This document shows, one piece after another, positions 27,197 to 36,330 of a stretch of DNA of 64,000 bases. Position 1 is the first letter of the stretch; every line of letters begins with the position of its first letter. The stretch spans positions 1 through 64,000 of the forward strand of contig QULP01000004.1 in the NCBI GenBank assembly GCA_003481745.1, read 5' to 3'. The translations under genes and the position numbers were made by a program. Source of the stretch: Firmicutes bacterium OM04-13BH. GTDB lineage: Bacteria > Bacillota > Clostridia > Lachnospirales > Lachnospiraceae. A model generated the notes under the pieces. It did no database searches. It was given only the letters and a program-made list of their open reading frames with translations, and had not been told where the DNA came from.

Positions 27197-28981
27197 TTAA
27201 TTTTTTACGGAAATACAAGATGGGAGCGCATAGCGTGCCCGTGCAACTCGGGTAACACTTTGAAATTCTACACTGCTTTTCTTCATTTTTTCCAGGTAGC
27301 TGTGTGTATCAAAGGCATCCTCCTGCACCTGACAGATACAGACTGCCACATTCGAACAATGGTCCGCCACTCTCTCAAGACTTGCTGTAATATCAGAAAG
27401 CACAAACCCCTGCTCGATCGTACAGTTTCCATTTCTAAGACGTCTGACATGACGGTTCTTTAATTCAATCTTTAATTCGTCAATGACTTCTTCAATCGGC
27501 TCTACGCTTCTTGCAATACTTTCATCTTTTGTTTCAAATCCTTTTACGGCAGCCTCAACCACATCTTCTACTGCTTTTGTAATTACTTTTAACTCTGCAA
27601 GTGCTTCATCTGAGAATTTCAGATTTTTCTCATACAGCTCTTTTGCCGAGTGCATGATGCTGACTGCATGGTCAGAAATTCGTTCAAAATCACCGATGCA
27701 GTGTAACATGATCGATAAGTCATGGCTATCCTTTACATTTAAATCTTTCTGACTCAACTTTACCAGATAAGTTCCAAGTCCATCCTCATAGCGGTCCACC
27801 TGTTCTTCTTCCGCTAAAACCTGTTCTGCTTTTTCCGAATCATAATGTTCGATAAGCCCAATTGCTGTATTGATTGCATCTTTTACTTTATTCGCCATTT
27901 CAACTGCAACTCTTCGACTCTGTTCTACTGCTAAAGCCGGTTTATCTAAGAAACGGCTGTCCAAAAGTTCCATTCCTGTTGCTTCTGTTTCTTTCTTATC
28001 TTCCTCTTTGTCACGAATCGTAAGAATTGCAAGTTTTTCAAGTACTTTTGAAAATGGAAGTAACAAAAGGGTTGCAAATACATTAAAAGTCGTATGCACA
28101 ACTGCGATTCCTGCTGCATTTGCTGCCTGATTCATAAACGGAAACTGTACAACTGCATTGATTGCATAAAACAGTACCATAAAGACAACAGTTCCAATAA
28201 TATTGAAGTAAAGATGTACCATTGCTGCACGTTTTGCATTTTTCTTTGCACCAATTGCAGATAATAATGCCGTAATACAAGTACCAATGTTCTGACCCAT
28301 GATAATCGGAATGGCTGCACTGTAGCCGACTGCTCCTGTTACGCAAAGTGCCTGTAAAATTCCGACAGATGCAGAAGAGCTCTGAATCACTGCGGTTAAA
28401 ATCATACCTGCCAGAAGACCTAAAATCGGATTGGAAAATTTTGTTAAAATTCCAGTAAATTCCGGCACATCGGCAAGTGGTTTTACTGCGCCGCTCATAC
28501 TTTCCATACCAAACATTAATACTGCAAATCCAATGAAAATCGTTCCAATATCTTTTTTCTTTTCACTTTTTGCAAACATTAAAAATGCAACACCAATTAA
28601 TGCCAGAACCGGTGAGAATGTAGTCGGCTTAAATAACTGGATAAAAAAGTTATCACTCTGAATACCAGATAAGCTTAAAATCCAGGAGGTAATCGTAGTA
28701 CCAATATTTGCTCCCATGATAACGCCTACTGCCTGAGATAATTTCATAATTCCAGAGTTTACAAAACCTACAACCATAACCGTTGTAGCCGATGATGATT
28801 GGATAACTGCGGTTACCGCAGCTCCTAAACCAACTGCCTTAAGTGGGTTCGAGGTAAGTGTCTCTAAAATTTTTTCCATCTTACCGCCCGAAACCTTTTC
28901 CAGACCGTCCCCCATCACATTCATTCCATATAAAAACAGGGCAAGTCCTCCAAGTAAAGTCAAAATACTAAAGAAATCCAT
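27197..28981 (-). CDS. Na+/phosphate symporter with C-terminal PhoU-like domain
   Basis: A 594-residue NptA/YjbB-type sodium-phosphate symporter. The first ~320 residues hold two inverted Na/Pi repeats with the QSSSATTVMVVGFVNSG and QSSSASVGILQALC motifs and eight or nine membrane segments. The C-terminal ~230 residues form a helical PhoU-like domain (from about residue 345). The final ~20 residues, ending ARARYALPSCISVKN, look less conserved than the rest. It is first in an operon with the response regulator and kinase, which suggests phosphate-controlled uptake or export. Confidence 0.9.
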   Translation of the reverse strand: MDFFSILTLLGGLALFLYGMNVMGDGLEKVSGGKMEKILETLTSNPLKAVGLGAAVTAVIQSSSATTVMVVGFVNSGIMKLSQAVGVIMGANIGTTITSWILSLSGIQSDNFFIQLFKPTTFSPVLALIGVAFLMFAKSEKKKDIGTIFIGFAVLMFGMESMSGAVKPLADVPEFTGILTKFSNPILGLLAGMILTAVIQSSSASVGILQALCVTGAVGYSAAIPIIMGQNIGTCITALLSAIGAKKNAKRAAMVHLYFNIIGTVVFMVLFYAINAVVQFPFMNQAANAAGIAVVHTTFNVFATLLLLPFSKVLEKLAILTIRDKEEDKKETEATGMELLDSRFLDKPALAVEQSRRVAVEMANKVKDAINTAIGLIEHYDSEKAEQVLAEEEQVDRYEDGLGTYLVKLSQKDLNVKDSHDLSIMLHCIGDFERISDHAVSIMHSAKELYEKNLKFSDEALAELKVITKAVEDVVEAAVKGFETKDESIARSVEPIEEVIDELKIELKNRHVRRLRNGNCTIEQGFVLSDITASLERVADHCSNVAVCICQVQEDAFDTHSYLEKMKKSSVEFQSVTRVARARYALPSCISVKN

Positions 28982-29012
28982 AATTTCCTTCCTTTCTCTT
29001 TCATTTGACCTT

Positions 29013-29066
29013 ATTCTACCTATCTTATGTTAAATTCTTTCGAGGCAAATGTAAAATCCATGTAAA
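29013..29066 (-). promoter_or_regulatory. Pho box and promoter of the Na/Pi-symporter operon
   Basis: On the minus strand TTTACA (29061-29066), TTTACA (29050-29055) and TTAACA (29028-29033) are spaced on an 11-bp phase (5-bp gap, then one missing repeat). TAGAAT (29013-29018) follows 9 bp after the last repeat. This is the layout of PhoP/PhoB-activated promoters, in which repeats replace a good -35. Confidence 0.75.
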
Positions 29067-29139
29067 ATAATAATAGATGAAGCCATTGCACCAAAAGTAC
29101 TCTGACTTCATCTATCGTTTAAACTCATTTATTGAGCAG

Positions 29140-29180
29140 ATAGTCAAGTGGATATTCGCAATCCGCTTCGCTACTTGCTT
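29140..29180. repeat. Short copy of the dispersed repeat core
   Basis: GTGGATATTCGCAATCC followed by GCTTCGCTACTTGCT matches the core found at 5620 and 36351. It lies directly after the stop of the purine nucleoside phosphorylase gene. Flanking TAGTCAAG is shared with the copy at 36331. Confidence 0.7.
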
Positions 29181-29187
29181 GATTTGC

Positions 29188-30009
29188 TTAAATTGCCTTA
29201 ATCAGTTCTGTAATCAATGCCTTAAATCTTACAGACACTTTGTCAGCAGTCTCCTGTACTTCTTTATGAGAAAGAGCCTGTTTACTCATCCCTGCTGCAA
29301 GATTTGTAATACAGGAAATTCCGCATACTTCCATTCCAAGATGCCTTGCTGCCATTGCTTCACATGCTGTACTCATTCCAGCCGCATCTGCCCCCCAGCT
29401 TCTTGCCATCCGAATTTCCGCCGGTGTCTCATAATTTGGTCCGGTAAACTGCACATAAACCCCTTCCTGAATCGGGATCTCCAATTTCTTAGCACAAAAG
29501 ATTGCTATTTCACGCATCCTTTCGCTGTATACTTCACTCATATCTGGAAAACGCGGTCCTAATTCCTCTATATTCTCTCCAATTAACGGACTTGGAACTG
29601 CTGTTGTAATATGATCTTTTAAAAGCATAAAATCACCTGGGCGGTAATCAAAATTAATTCCCCCCGCTGCATTCGTGAGAATCAGCTTCTTTGCTCCTAA
29701 AAGTCCCATCAGACGAATGGGCAGAACCACATCACTCATCGGATATCCTTCATAGTAATGCACTCTTCCCTGCATGATGACAACCGGAACGCTTCCAATA
29801 TAGCCAAATACAAATCTTCCCTTGTGTCCGGCTACTGTAGATACCGGAAATCCCTCAAGGTCTTTGTAATCCACAGTTTCTTTCACTTCAATGTGTTCTG
29901 CATAATCTCCAAGTCCCGAGCCAAGCACCAGTGCTACTTCCGGCTTAAAATCTGTTTTTTTCTTCAGACTTTCCAGACACGAAAATAATTTTTCCCTTAC
30001 CTGATTCAT
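29188..30009 (-). CDS. Purine nucleoside phosphorylase (inosine-guanosine type)
   Basis: A 273-residue trimeric-type PNP that splits inosine and guanosine with phosphate in purine salvage. Seen motifs include VLGSGLGDYAEHI (phosphate site), MQGRVHYYEGYPM, LTNAAGGIN, GPNYETPAEIRM and GMSTACEAMAARH (base and ribose site), all typical of the PNP/MTAP family 2. It is 62 bp downstream of the greA-like gene on the same strand. The symbol could be punA or pnp; I leave it open. Confidence 0.92.
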   Translation of the reverse strand: MNQVREKLFSCLESLKKKTDFKPEVALVLGSGLGDYAEHIEVKETVDYKDLEGFPVSTVAGHKGRFVFGYIGSVPVVIMQGRVHYYEGYPMSDVVLPIRLMGLLGAKKLILTNAAGGINFDYRPGDFMLLKDHITTAVPSPLIGENIEELGPRFPDMSEVYSERMREIAIFCAKKLEIPIQEGVYVQFTGPNYETPAEIRMARSWGADAAGMSTACEAMAARHLGMEVCGISCITNLAAGMSKQALSHKEVQETADKVSVRFKALITELIKAI

Positions 30010-30071
30010 AAATTATCCTCCAATCATACATTACTATGAACTACTCGGCTACAAGTAACCGAGCTTCTTAC

Positions 30072-30569
30072 TTAAAAACTGCGGATATCATCCTCCCCAT
30101 CCGCTTCCTGAATGGAACGGATTTCTACCGGATAGCTCACAGAATCATTGACCTGTACTAAAACAGTCTCCCCGGCTTTATGTCCAAGGATTGCTTTTCC
30201 AAGCGGAGATTCTATGCTGATTCGGTTATCCAGAGAATTTCCACGAATCGATGTTACCAATTTATAAGTCTCTGTCTCATCATCCTCCGGGAAATAGATT
30301 TCTACCAAATCATTTAATCCTGCTTCGTCTTTTTTTGTTGTATCTGTTACAATCTTTGCAGTTTTTAACATTCTTTCCAAATATCGAATACGGCTCTCAT
30401 TTTTATTCTTATCTTTTTTTGCCGCATAATACTCAAAGTTTTCGCTTAAATCCCCTTGTGCTCTTGCTTCTTTTACTGCCTCAATTGCATTTTTACGCAC
30501 GACTAATTTTCGGTAGTCAATTTCTTCCTGTATTTTTTTTACATCACTTTCCGTCAATTGTTCCTGCAT
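30072..30569 (-). CDS. greA: GreA-like transcription elongation factor
   Basis: A ~165-residue Gre factor that rescues backtracked RNA polymerase by promoting transcript cleavage. The N-terminal coiled coil holds the acidic tip ARAQGDLSENFEYYAAKKDK, with the Asp/Glu pair needed for cleavage, and the C-terminal globular domain runs ISIESPLGKAILGHKAGETV. I prefer the ATG at 30569 because GAGGTG is 6 nt upstream; the GTG three codons earlier overlaps that site. It follows niaR by 14 bp and may be read with the NAD genes. Confidence 0.9.
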   Translation of the reverse strand: MQEQLTESDVKKIQEEIDYRKLVVRKNAIEAVKEARAQGDLSENFEYYAAKKDKNKNESRIRYLERMLKTAKIVTDTTKKDEAGLNDLVEIYFPEDDETETYKLVTSIRGNSLDNRISIESPLGKAILGHKAGETVLVQVNDSVSYPVEIRSIQEADGEDDIRSF

Positions 30570-30583
30570 AATCTTCACCTCTT

Positions 30584-31108
30584 CTATGATATCTTAGAAT
30601 CCACCTGTGCCAGAAATCCTCTGCGTGCCAGTTCTGCTTCAATATCATCTAATGTGCTTTCACTGTCCGCTAAGATTGTATGATAATGATATCCCGAAGT
30701 AATATTTTTAAGCGGGCTTGACTGCCCACTTTCAATTTTTGCCACAAAATCGCCAATCTTCTTTCTTGAATCAAGTCCAAGTTCTGCAGACAGACAACCA
30801 TAAATCTTATGATTGATAAATACATCCGCTACTTTTCCGCCACAATCTACAATCAGATTCAGCTCCTCCTGAATTTCTTTATCCGTATGGCAGACATAAA
30901 TGACACGTGACGCAAACACCGGTGTCTGCAGCACATATCCTCTATGTGTTGAAAGAATATCCTGATTTTGTGCACGTAAAAGTGCAACATCCTGTACAAT
31001 TACCTGACGGCTGACGTCAAATTGTTTTGCCAGTTCCGTGCCGGAAACGGGCTTGGGACTCTGCCCGATAAATTTTAAGATTTCTTTTCTTCTTTCTTCA
31101 CCGTTCAT
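30584..31108 (-). CDS. niaR: Niacin-responsive transcriptional repressor NiaR
   Basis: A 174-residue regulator with an N-terminal helix-turn-helix (GTELAKQFDVSRQVIVQDVALL, about 23-45) and a C-terminal 3H domain, in which His74, His100 and His141/143 are the likely metal or ligand site. NiaR represses NAD-synthesis and niacin-uptake genes when niacin is bound. Here it follows nadB-nadC in the same orientation, and a palindrome of the expected kind overlaps their promoter, implying autoregulation of the operon. Confidence 0.9.
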   Translation of the reverse strand: MNGEERRKEILKFIGQSPKPVSGTELAKQFDVSRQVIVQDVALLRAQNQDILSTHRGYVLQTPVFASRVIYVCHTDKEIQEELNLIVDCGGKVADVFINHKIYGCLSAELGLDSRKKIGDFVAKIESGQSSPLKNITSGYHYHTILADSESTLDDIEAELARRGFLAQVDSKIS

Positions 31109-31148
31109 CCTTCACCTCTTCCTTCCTGTTACGTCTTGCAACAGAACT

Positions 31149-32006
31149 CTATTGATTTACAGGATGAAGATTTTTCATGGAAATGTCAAGTATCGGTGCA
31201 GAATGTGTTAATGCTCCGCTTGAAATATAATCCACTCCGACAGAAACCAGTCTTGCCACATTTTCTTTTGTGACATTACCGGAACACTCTGTCTGTGCTC
31301 GTCCGTCGATGATTTTGATTGCCTCTCTCATTTCATCCGGTGTCATATTATCTAACATGATAATGTCTGCACCTGCTTCCACTGCTTCTTTTACCATTTC
31401 AAGATTTTCTACTTCGATTTCAATTTTACGGACAAACGGAGCATATTCTTTCGCCATCTCAATTGCTTTTGCAACACTTCCGGCCGCTCCGATATGGTTA
31501 TCTTTTAATAAAATACCATCGGATAAGTTATATCTGTGATTACATCCCCCGCCTACTTTGACCGCATATTTTTCAAATACACGCATATTTGGTGTCGTCT
31601 TTCTGGTATCAAGCAGTCTGGTCTTACTACCTTCTAACAAATCGACAATGCTTCTTGTATAAGTTGCAATTCCACTCATACGCTGTAAGTAATTTAACGC
31701 AACTCTCTCTCCGGAAAGCAGAACGCGAATGTCTCCACGAACCACACCCATCAGCTGTTTATTTTTTACGACATCACCGTCTTTTACATAAAATTCAACT
31801 TCAGTTTTTTCATCTAATAATTCAAATACTCTTTTATAAACTTCAAGACCTGCAATGACACCGTCCTGTTTACAGATTAACTGAACTTCTCCAGGGCAGG
31901 CTTCTCTCATCACTGCATTTGTTGTAATGTCCTCACTTGTGATATCTTCTTTTAATGCCTCCATAATCAAATGGTCTGCATTTAATTTCATTGTAATCTG
32001 GTTCAT
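31149..32006 (-). CDS. nadC: Nicotinate-nucleotide pyrophosphorylase (carboxylating)
   Basis: NadC converts quinolinate and PRPP into nicotinate mononucleotide, joining de novo synthesis to the NAD pathway. The 285-residue protein has the family signatures RLLDTRKTTPNMRVFEKYAV, GGGCNHRYNLSDGILLKDNHI and the substrate-binding IEIEVENLEM and DIIMLDNMTPDEM. It overlaps nadB by 4 bp and is followed by niaR. Length and motifs are normal. Confidence 0.95.
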   Translation of the reverse strand: MNQITMKLNADHLIMEALKEDITSEDITTNAVMREACPGEVQLICKQDGVIAGLEVYKRVFELLDEKTEVEFYVKDGDVVKNKQLMGVVRGDIRVLLSGERVALNYLQRMSGIATYTRSIVDLLEGSKTRLLDTRKTTPNMRVFEKYAVKVGGGCNHRYNLSDGILLKDNHIGAAGSVAKAIEMAKEYAPFVRKIEIEVENLEMVKEAVEAGADIIMLDNMTPDEMREAIKIIDGRAQTECSGNVTKENVARLVSVGVDYISSGALTHSAPILDISMKNLHPVNQ

Positions 32007-33322
32007 ACTGCTTCTTCCCTTCCCCTTTCAATTTCTTTTCTTACGCTTTCTGCATATAATTTCTGAAGTTCTTCTTTTCCTAAGAATTTCGTTGCGTCTG
32101 CTTTTTTAAGCAGTGCATTTTGTACATTTTCTTCTTCGGCAGTTTCTTTTGTTTCTAAAATCTTTGTAATCTGTCCTGCGGCACGTTTTGCAAATACCAG
32201 ACTTTCTAATAAAGAGTTACTTGCCAGACGATTTGCTCCGTGAACTCCATTACAGCTTGTCTCACCGGATGCATACAGACATTTCATGGTTGTGCGGCTG
32301 TATTTATCTACTTTTACTCCACCCATGAAATAATGCTGTGCCGGAACAACCGGAATACATTCTTTCGTCACATCAAAGCCTTCTTCCAGACACTTCTGAT
32401 AAATATTCGGAAAATGCGTTTTTATCTGTGCTTCTCCGAGCGGACGCATATCAAGCCATACATAAGGTTTATGGTCAATCTCCATCTGTTTTCTTATCTC
32501 AGCTGTCATCAAGTCCCTTGGCAGAACTTCATTTGCAAAACGTTCCATTTTTGCATTGTATAATTTTGCTCCCTCTCCACGCACGGATTCAGAAATTAAA
32601 AATCTTCTTCCTGGTTTTGGAGAATACAAAGTCGTCGGATGAATCTGAACATAATCCGGATGTTCCAGTTCAATTCCATGTTTTAAGGCAATTGCCAATG
32701 CATCTCCGGTTAAATGTGGGAAGTTCGTAGAATGTTCATATAATCCTCCGATTCCACCACAAGCCCATACAACCGCTCTTGCAGTCACTGCAAACAATGT
32801 TTTGTCCGCGCTTCTTGCCACGATTCCATAGCACTGGTTTTTCTCTTCCAGTATATCAATCATTGTGGTCTGTGTCAAAAGTTCTACATTAGAAAGTTTC
32901 TGTACACAGGCAAGCAGCTTACTTGTAATTTCTTTTCCTGTCACATCCTGATGATATAAAATTCTTGATTTAGAATGTGCGCCTTCTCTTGTATAAGCCA
33001 GCTCTCCGTTTTCTTTTTTATGGAATTCTACTCCGCAGTCGATCAGTTCGTTAATCACTTCTCTTGAAGAACGAATCATAATATCCACGGATTCTCTGCG
33101 GTTTTCATAATGACCGGCTTTCAACGTATCTTCCATAAAAGAATCATAATCCTCTTCATTTCGCTCCACACAGATTCCGCCCTGTGCTAAAAAAGAATCA
33201 CTGTTTTCAAGTTCATCTTTCGTAATCATAAGAATTTTTTTGTCTTTTGGTAAATGTAAAGCGGCAAATAATCCTGACACGCCCGTTCCTACAATTACCA
33301 CATCTGCTTTTACGTGTTTCAT
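32003..33322 (-). CDS. nadB: L-aspartate oxidase
   Basis: A flavoprotein that oxidizes aspartate to iminoaspartate, the first step of de novo NAD synthesis. The FAD-binding Rossmann start is VIVGTGVSGLFAALHL. SDSFLAQGGI and the active-site-like HYFMGGVKVDKYSRTTMKCLYASGE follow. At 439 residues it is shorter than the ~530-residue proteobacterial enzyme and lacks most of the C-terminal helical domain, as is common in Clostridia. nadA, which would make quinolinate, is not in this operon. Confidence 0.94.
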   Translation of the reverse strand: MKHVKADVVIVGTGVSGLFAALHLPKDKKILMITKDELENSDSFLAQGGICVERNEEDYDSFMEDTLKAGHYENRRESVDIMIRSSREVINELIDCGVEFHKKENGELAYTREGAHSKSRILYHQDVTGKEITSKLLACVQKLSNVELLTQTTMIDILEEKNQCYGIVARSADKTLFAVTARAVVWACGGIGGLYEHSTNFPHLTGDALAIALKHGIELEHPDYVQIHPTTLYSPKPGRRFLISESVRGEGAKLYNAKMERFANEVLPRDLMTAEIRKQMEIDHKPYVWLDMRPLGEAQIKTHFPNIYQKCLEEGFDVTKECIPVVPAQHYFMGGVKVDKYSRTTMKCLYASGETSCNGVHGANRLASNSLLESLVFAKRAAGQITKILETKETAEEENVQNALLKKADATKFLGKEELQKLYAESVRKEIERGREEAV

Positions 33323-33370
33323 TTATTTCCTTCTCCTATCCCTTCACATTAAAATTGCTCAGTTTTTGAA

Positions 33371-33411
33371 ATTATACATCTTTTCTTTACATCTGACAAG
33401 ACAGATGTAAA
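33371..33411 (-). promoter_or_regulatory. nadB promoter overlapped by a NiaR-type palindrome
   Basis: TTGTCA (33394-33399) and TATAAT (33371-33376) are spaced by 17 bp on the minus strand. The -35 is the centre of a perfect palindrome, TTTACATCTG (33386-33395) with CAGATGTAAA (33402-33411) around a 6-bp gap. A weaker ACTTGT/ACAAGT pair with the same 6-bp gap lies at 33411-33428. Operator occupancy would block RNA polymerase. Assignment to NiaR is inferred from the regulated genes. Confidence 0.75.
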
Positions 33412-33430
33412 CTTGTACTAAAACAAGTAC

Positions 33431-33457
33431 AAAAAAAGAATCCCAGCCAAGGGATTC
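33431..33457 (-). terminator. Terminator of the GTPase-ribonuclease fusion gene
   Basis: AGAATCCC and GGGATTCT pair around TTGGCT, followed by a run of seven T on the minus strand, just after the stop codon at 33469. Confidence 0.9.
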
Positions 33458-33468
33458 TCTTGTCTTTT

Positions 33469-36210
33469 TTATTTCTGAAGTTTTTTCTTTCCCAACCGTA
33501 CTTCTTCCATCAAATCTGCCATTTCTTCATCTAAATGGTCAAACAGATAATTCTTCTCTTTTGGTGATTCTTTTTTTACTTTCTTTGAAATCTCTGCCTC
33601 CACCGCTTCTACTTCTTCTAAGAGGTTTGCTGCGGAAAGCCGGTTTCCACCCTGACCTAAGATAATCACCTGTTCTAATGCATCTGAAGTGGCAACTGTA
33701 ACCTGATATTTTCTGCCGATTTCATGCACTGTTTTTTCAATATACTGGTCGGCGGTTTCTGCTTCTTTTGTATAGACAACATAAATATTATGATATTTCA
33801 TCACACTTCCTGGATTCCCTTTCACTTTATAAGCATCAAAGACCAAAATCAAAGTCATTTTTTTATACCCCTGATAATTACTTAAACGATCCATCAGCTT
33901 ATTTCTTGCACTTTCAATATTGATTTTTGAAAGTTCATTTAGATCTTCCCATGCAAAAATAATATTATAACCATCCACAAGCAGATATTCTTTTATCGGT
34001 TCTCGTTTTTTCTCTTTTCTGGTATTTTCTGTCTCACTGCTTCTGACACTTGGATTTCTGTTTGGATTTCTTTTTGAAATCCGCTCCCAGCCCTGTCGTT
34101 CTCTTTTTACTGCACCATAAGTACGCTCAAAGATGGCTCTTAGTTCTTCTTCATTTTGAACTCCTTCTTTTAGATAAGCTTCTGCTTCCTGGGGGGTTCT
34201 TTTTGGCATTGGAATTTCTTCTTCTACCTGTTTTTGCATCGGGGTCTGAAGTTCCAGATGCATATAGTCTTCTACTTCATACCACGGCACAATAAATCCT
34301 GCCCCATGCGCACAAAAGACAGAACCGGTTGGATTTTCCAAATCACTTTCGGAATCGTAGTTCATCTCTTCAATCACTTCATCCGCATTATGGCACGGCA
34401 TATAGCCTTTCAAGGTACAAAACAGTCTGCCGTGCCCGCTTGTATAAGCCATCACTTCTTTTTGATAATCACGCATCAAAGAAACCGGCGCAAAACCAGT
34501 CACTACGGAATATTCTCCTTCGCTGTCTGAAAGCTGAAATTCCCCATACATTTTCTGGATATCCGCCATCGCTCTTCCCACTTTATCTGCCGGCAGCTCC
34601 AGTCGGAATTCATAGACCGGCTCTAATAAAACACTCTTTGCTTTTTTTAGTCCCTGACGCAGAGCACGATACGTTGCCTGTCTGAAATCCCCACCCTCGG
34701 TATGTTTTAAATGTGCCCGTCCGCTTACCAGCGTAACCTTCATATCTGTAATTTCCGAACCGGTTAAAACCCCTTTATGCATTCGTTCTTCTAAGTGGGT
34801 CAGCACCAGCCTCTGCCAGTTTCTGTCCAATAAATCTTCACTGCAGTCTGCAAAAAAATGAAGTCCTGTGCCTCTTTCTGCCGGTTCTAATTTTAAATGT
34901 ACCTCAGCATAATGGCGAAGCGGTTCAAAATGTCCGACTCCCTCGACACAGTCCTCAATCGTCTCTTTATAGACGATTTTTCCACTGCCAAACTCCACTT
35001 CTGTCTGATAGCGTTCCCAAATCATGCGCTTTAAGATTTCAATCTGTACTTCACCCATAACCTGTGCATGGATTTCCTGTAATCTCTCATCCCACACAAT
35101 ATGAAGCTGTGGTTCTTCTTCTTCCAGTTCTTTTAGTTTGATTAACATACTGTGCACATTACAGTCTTCCGGCAGTTCGATTTTATAAGTTAAGACCGGC
35201 TCTAAAACCGGTAAAAACGTATGGGCTTCGATTCCAAGCCCCTGTCCGCAGTAAGTATGGGAAAGTCCAGTCACCGCACAGACGCTTCCGGCTTTGGCTT
35301 CTTTTACTGCCTCAAAAGAATTTCCGGAATAAATCCGAATCTGTTCTGCTTTTTCTTCCCAGAGTTCTTCTTTTCCCTCTCCTGCCTCTTTTTCATTTGA
35401 TAACAGCATTTTTACCTTTAAGCTTCCGCCGGTTATTTTTAAATAAGTTAATCGGTTTCCCTGTGCATCTCTTGCAATCTTAAAGACCCTTGCACCGAAT
35501 TCTTCAGGATAGGCACATTCTCTTGTAAAGGTTTCGATTCCTCTTAAAAATTCTTCGACACCCTGAATCTTTAAAGCCGAACCAAAATAACAAGGAAAGA
35601 CTTTTCTCTTTGCTATTAAGTTTATGATTTCTTCTTTCTGGATTTCTCCGCTTTCCAGATAATGTTCCAATACTGCCTCATCACAGACTGCAAGATTTTC
35701 CTTTGCCTCTTCTGTTTCAAGTCCGGCACTGAAATTAATGCATTTCTCATCTAATCGTTTTGTCAGTTCTTCCATCAGTGCATTTTCATTGGTATCCGGC
35801 TGATCCATTTTATTGATAAATAAAAAGACCGGTATCTCATACTGTTTTAAAAGACGCCATAAGGTCTGTACATGTCCCTGTACGCCATCTGCTCCACTAA
35901 TAACCAAAATGGCATAATCCAATACCTGAAGGGTTCGTTCCATTTCAGCCGAAAAATCCACGTGTCCCGGGGTATCAAGCAGGGTAACCTCCCGCTCTCC
36001 TAATCTAAATTCCGCCTGTTTGGAAAAAATAGTAATTCCACGCTCCCTCTCTAATTCATAAGTATCCAAAAATGCATCCTGATGATCCACACGCCCCAGT
36101 TTCCGAATGCTGCCTGTCAGATACAAAATGCTTTCTGCAAGCGTTGTTTTTCCGGCATCGACATGTGCCAGAATCCCGATTGTCAGTTTGTTTGTATTCT
36201 CTAAATCCAT
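33469..36210 (-). CDS. TetM-like translational GTPase fused to a Rae1/YacP NYN ribonuclease domain
   Basis: A 913-residue fusion. The first ~690 residues are an EF-G/TetM-type ribosomal GTPase with G1 AHVDAGKTT (15-23), G2 RGITI (57-61), G3 DTPGHVDF (79-86), G4 NKMD (133-136) and the later EF-G domains. After a charged linker, residues about 735-885 match YacP/Rae1: LLVDGYNIIFAW, VFDAYKVKG, TKEAETADQYIEK and VATSDALEQ, keeping the acidic residues expected of a PIN/NYN nuclease. Rae1 of Bacillus cleaves mRNA in the ribosomal A site. The GTPase part is often annotated as tetracycline resistance, but the chromosomal setting and fusion point to a housekeeping ribosome factor. It is a single-gene unit with its own terminator. 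Confidence 0.85.
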   Translation of the reverse strand: MDLENTNKLTIGILAHVDAGKTTLAESILYLTGSIRKLGRVDHQDAFLDTYELERERGITIFSKQAEFRLGEREVTLLDTPGHVDFSAEMERTLQVLDYAILVISGADGVQGHVQTLWRLLKQYEIPVFLFINKMDQPDTNENALMEELTKRLDEKCINFSAGLETEEAKENLAVCDEAVLEHYLESGEIQKEEIINLIAKRKVFPCYFGSALKIQGVEEFLRGIETFTRECAYPEEFGARVFKIARDAQGNRLTYLKITGGSLKVKMLLSNEKEAGEGKEELWEEKAEQIRIYSGNSFEAVKEAKAGSVCAVTGLSHTYCGQGLGIEAHTFLPVLEPVLTYKIELPEDCNVHSMLIKLKELEEEEPQLHIVWDERLQEIHAQVMGEVQIEILKRMIWERYQTEVEFGSGKIVYKETIEDCVEGVGHFEPLRHYAEVHLKLEPAERGTGLHFFADCSEDLLDRNWQRLVLTHLEERMHKGVLTGSEITDMKVTLVSGRAHLKHTEGGDFRQATYRALRQGLKKAKSVLLEPVYEFRLELPADKVGRAMADIQKMYGEFQLSDSEGEYSVVTGFAPVSLMRDYQKEVMAYTSGHGRLFCTLKGYMPCHNADEVIEEMNYDSESDLENPTGSVFCAHGAGFIVPWYEVEDYMHLELQTPMQKQVEEEIPMPKRTPQEAEAYLKEGVQNEEELRAIFERTYGAVKRERQGWERISKRNPNRNPSVRSSETENTRKEKKREPIKEYLLVDGYNIIFAWEDLNELSKINIESARNKLMDRLSNYQGYKKMTLILVFDAYKVKGNPGSVMKYHNIYVVYTKEAETADQYIEKTVHEIGRKYQVTVATSDALEQVIILGQGGNRLSAANLLEEVEAVEAEISKKVKKESPKEKNYLFDHLDEEMADLMEEVRLGKKKLQK

Positions 36211-36330
36211 CTATATTATAAACCTACACTTTCTGCATTTGACTTCTTTGTATTATATCAAAAAGAACGTGAAAAAGCAAAGCAGGGACAAAAGCCCTTT
36301 GATAAGCTTCTGCCCCTATTTTTTGTTTCA

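Noticed and set aside
28900-28981. Frameshift at the C terminus of the Na/Pi symporter (odd ARARYALPSC tail)
   Set aside because: The tail is unusual but no better-matching frame is evident, and the main domains are intact.
33469-36210. Tetracycline-resistance gene of the TetM group
   Set aside because: Although the GTPase part is TetM-like, the fused ribonuclease domain, the chromosomal neighbours and the lack of mobile sequence argue against an acquired resistance gene.
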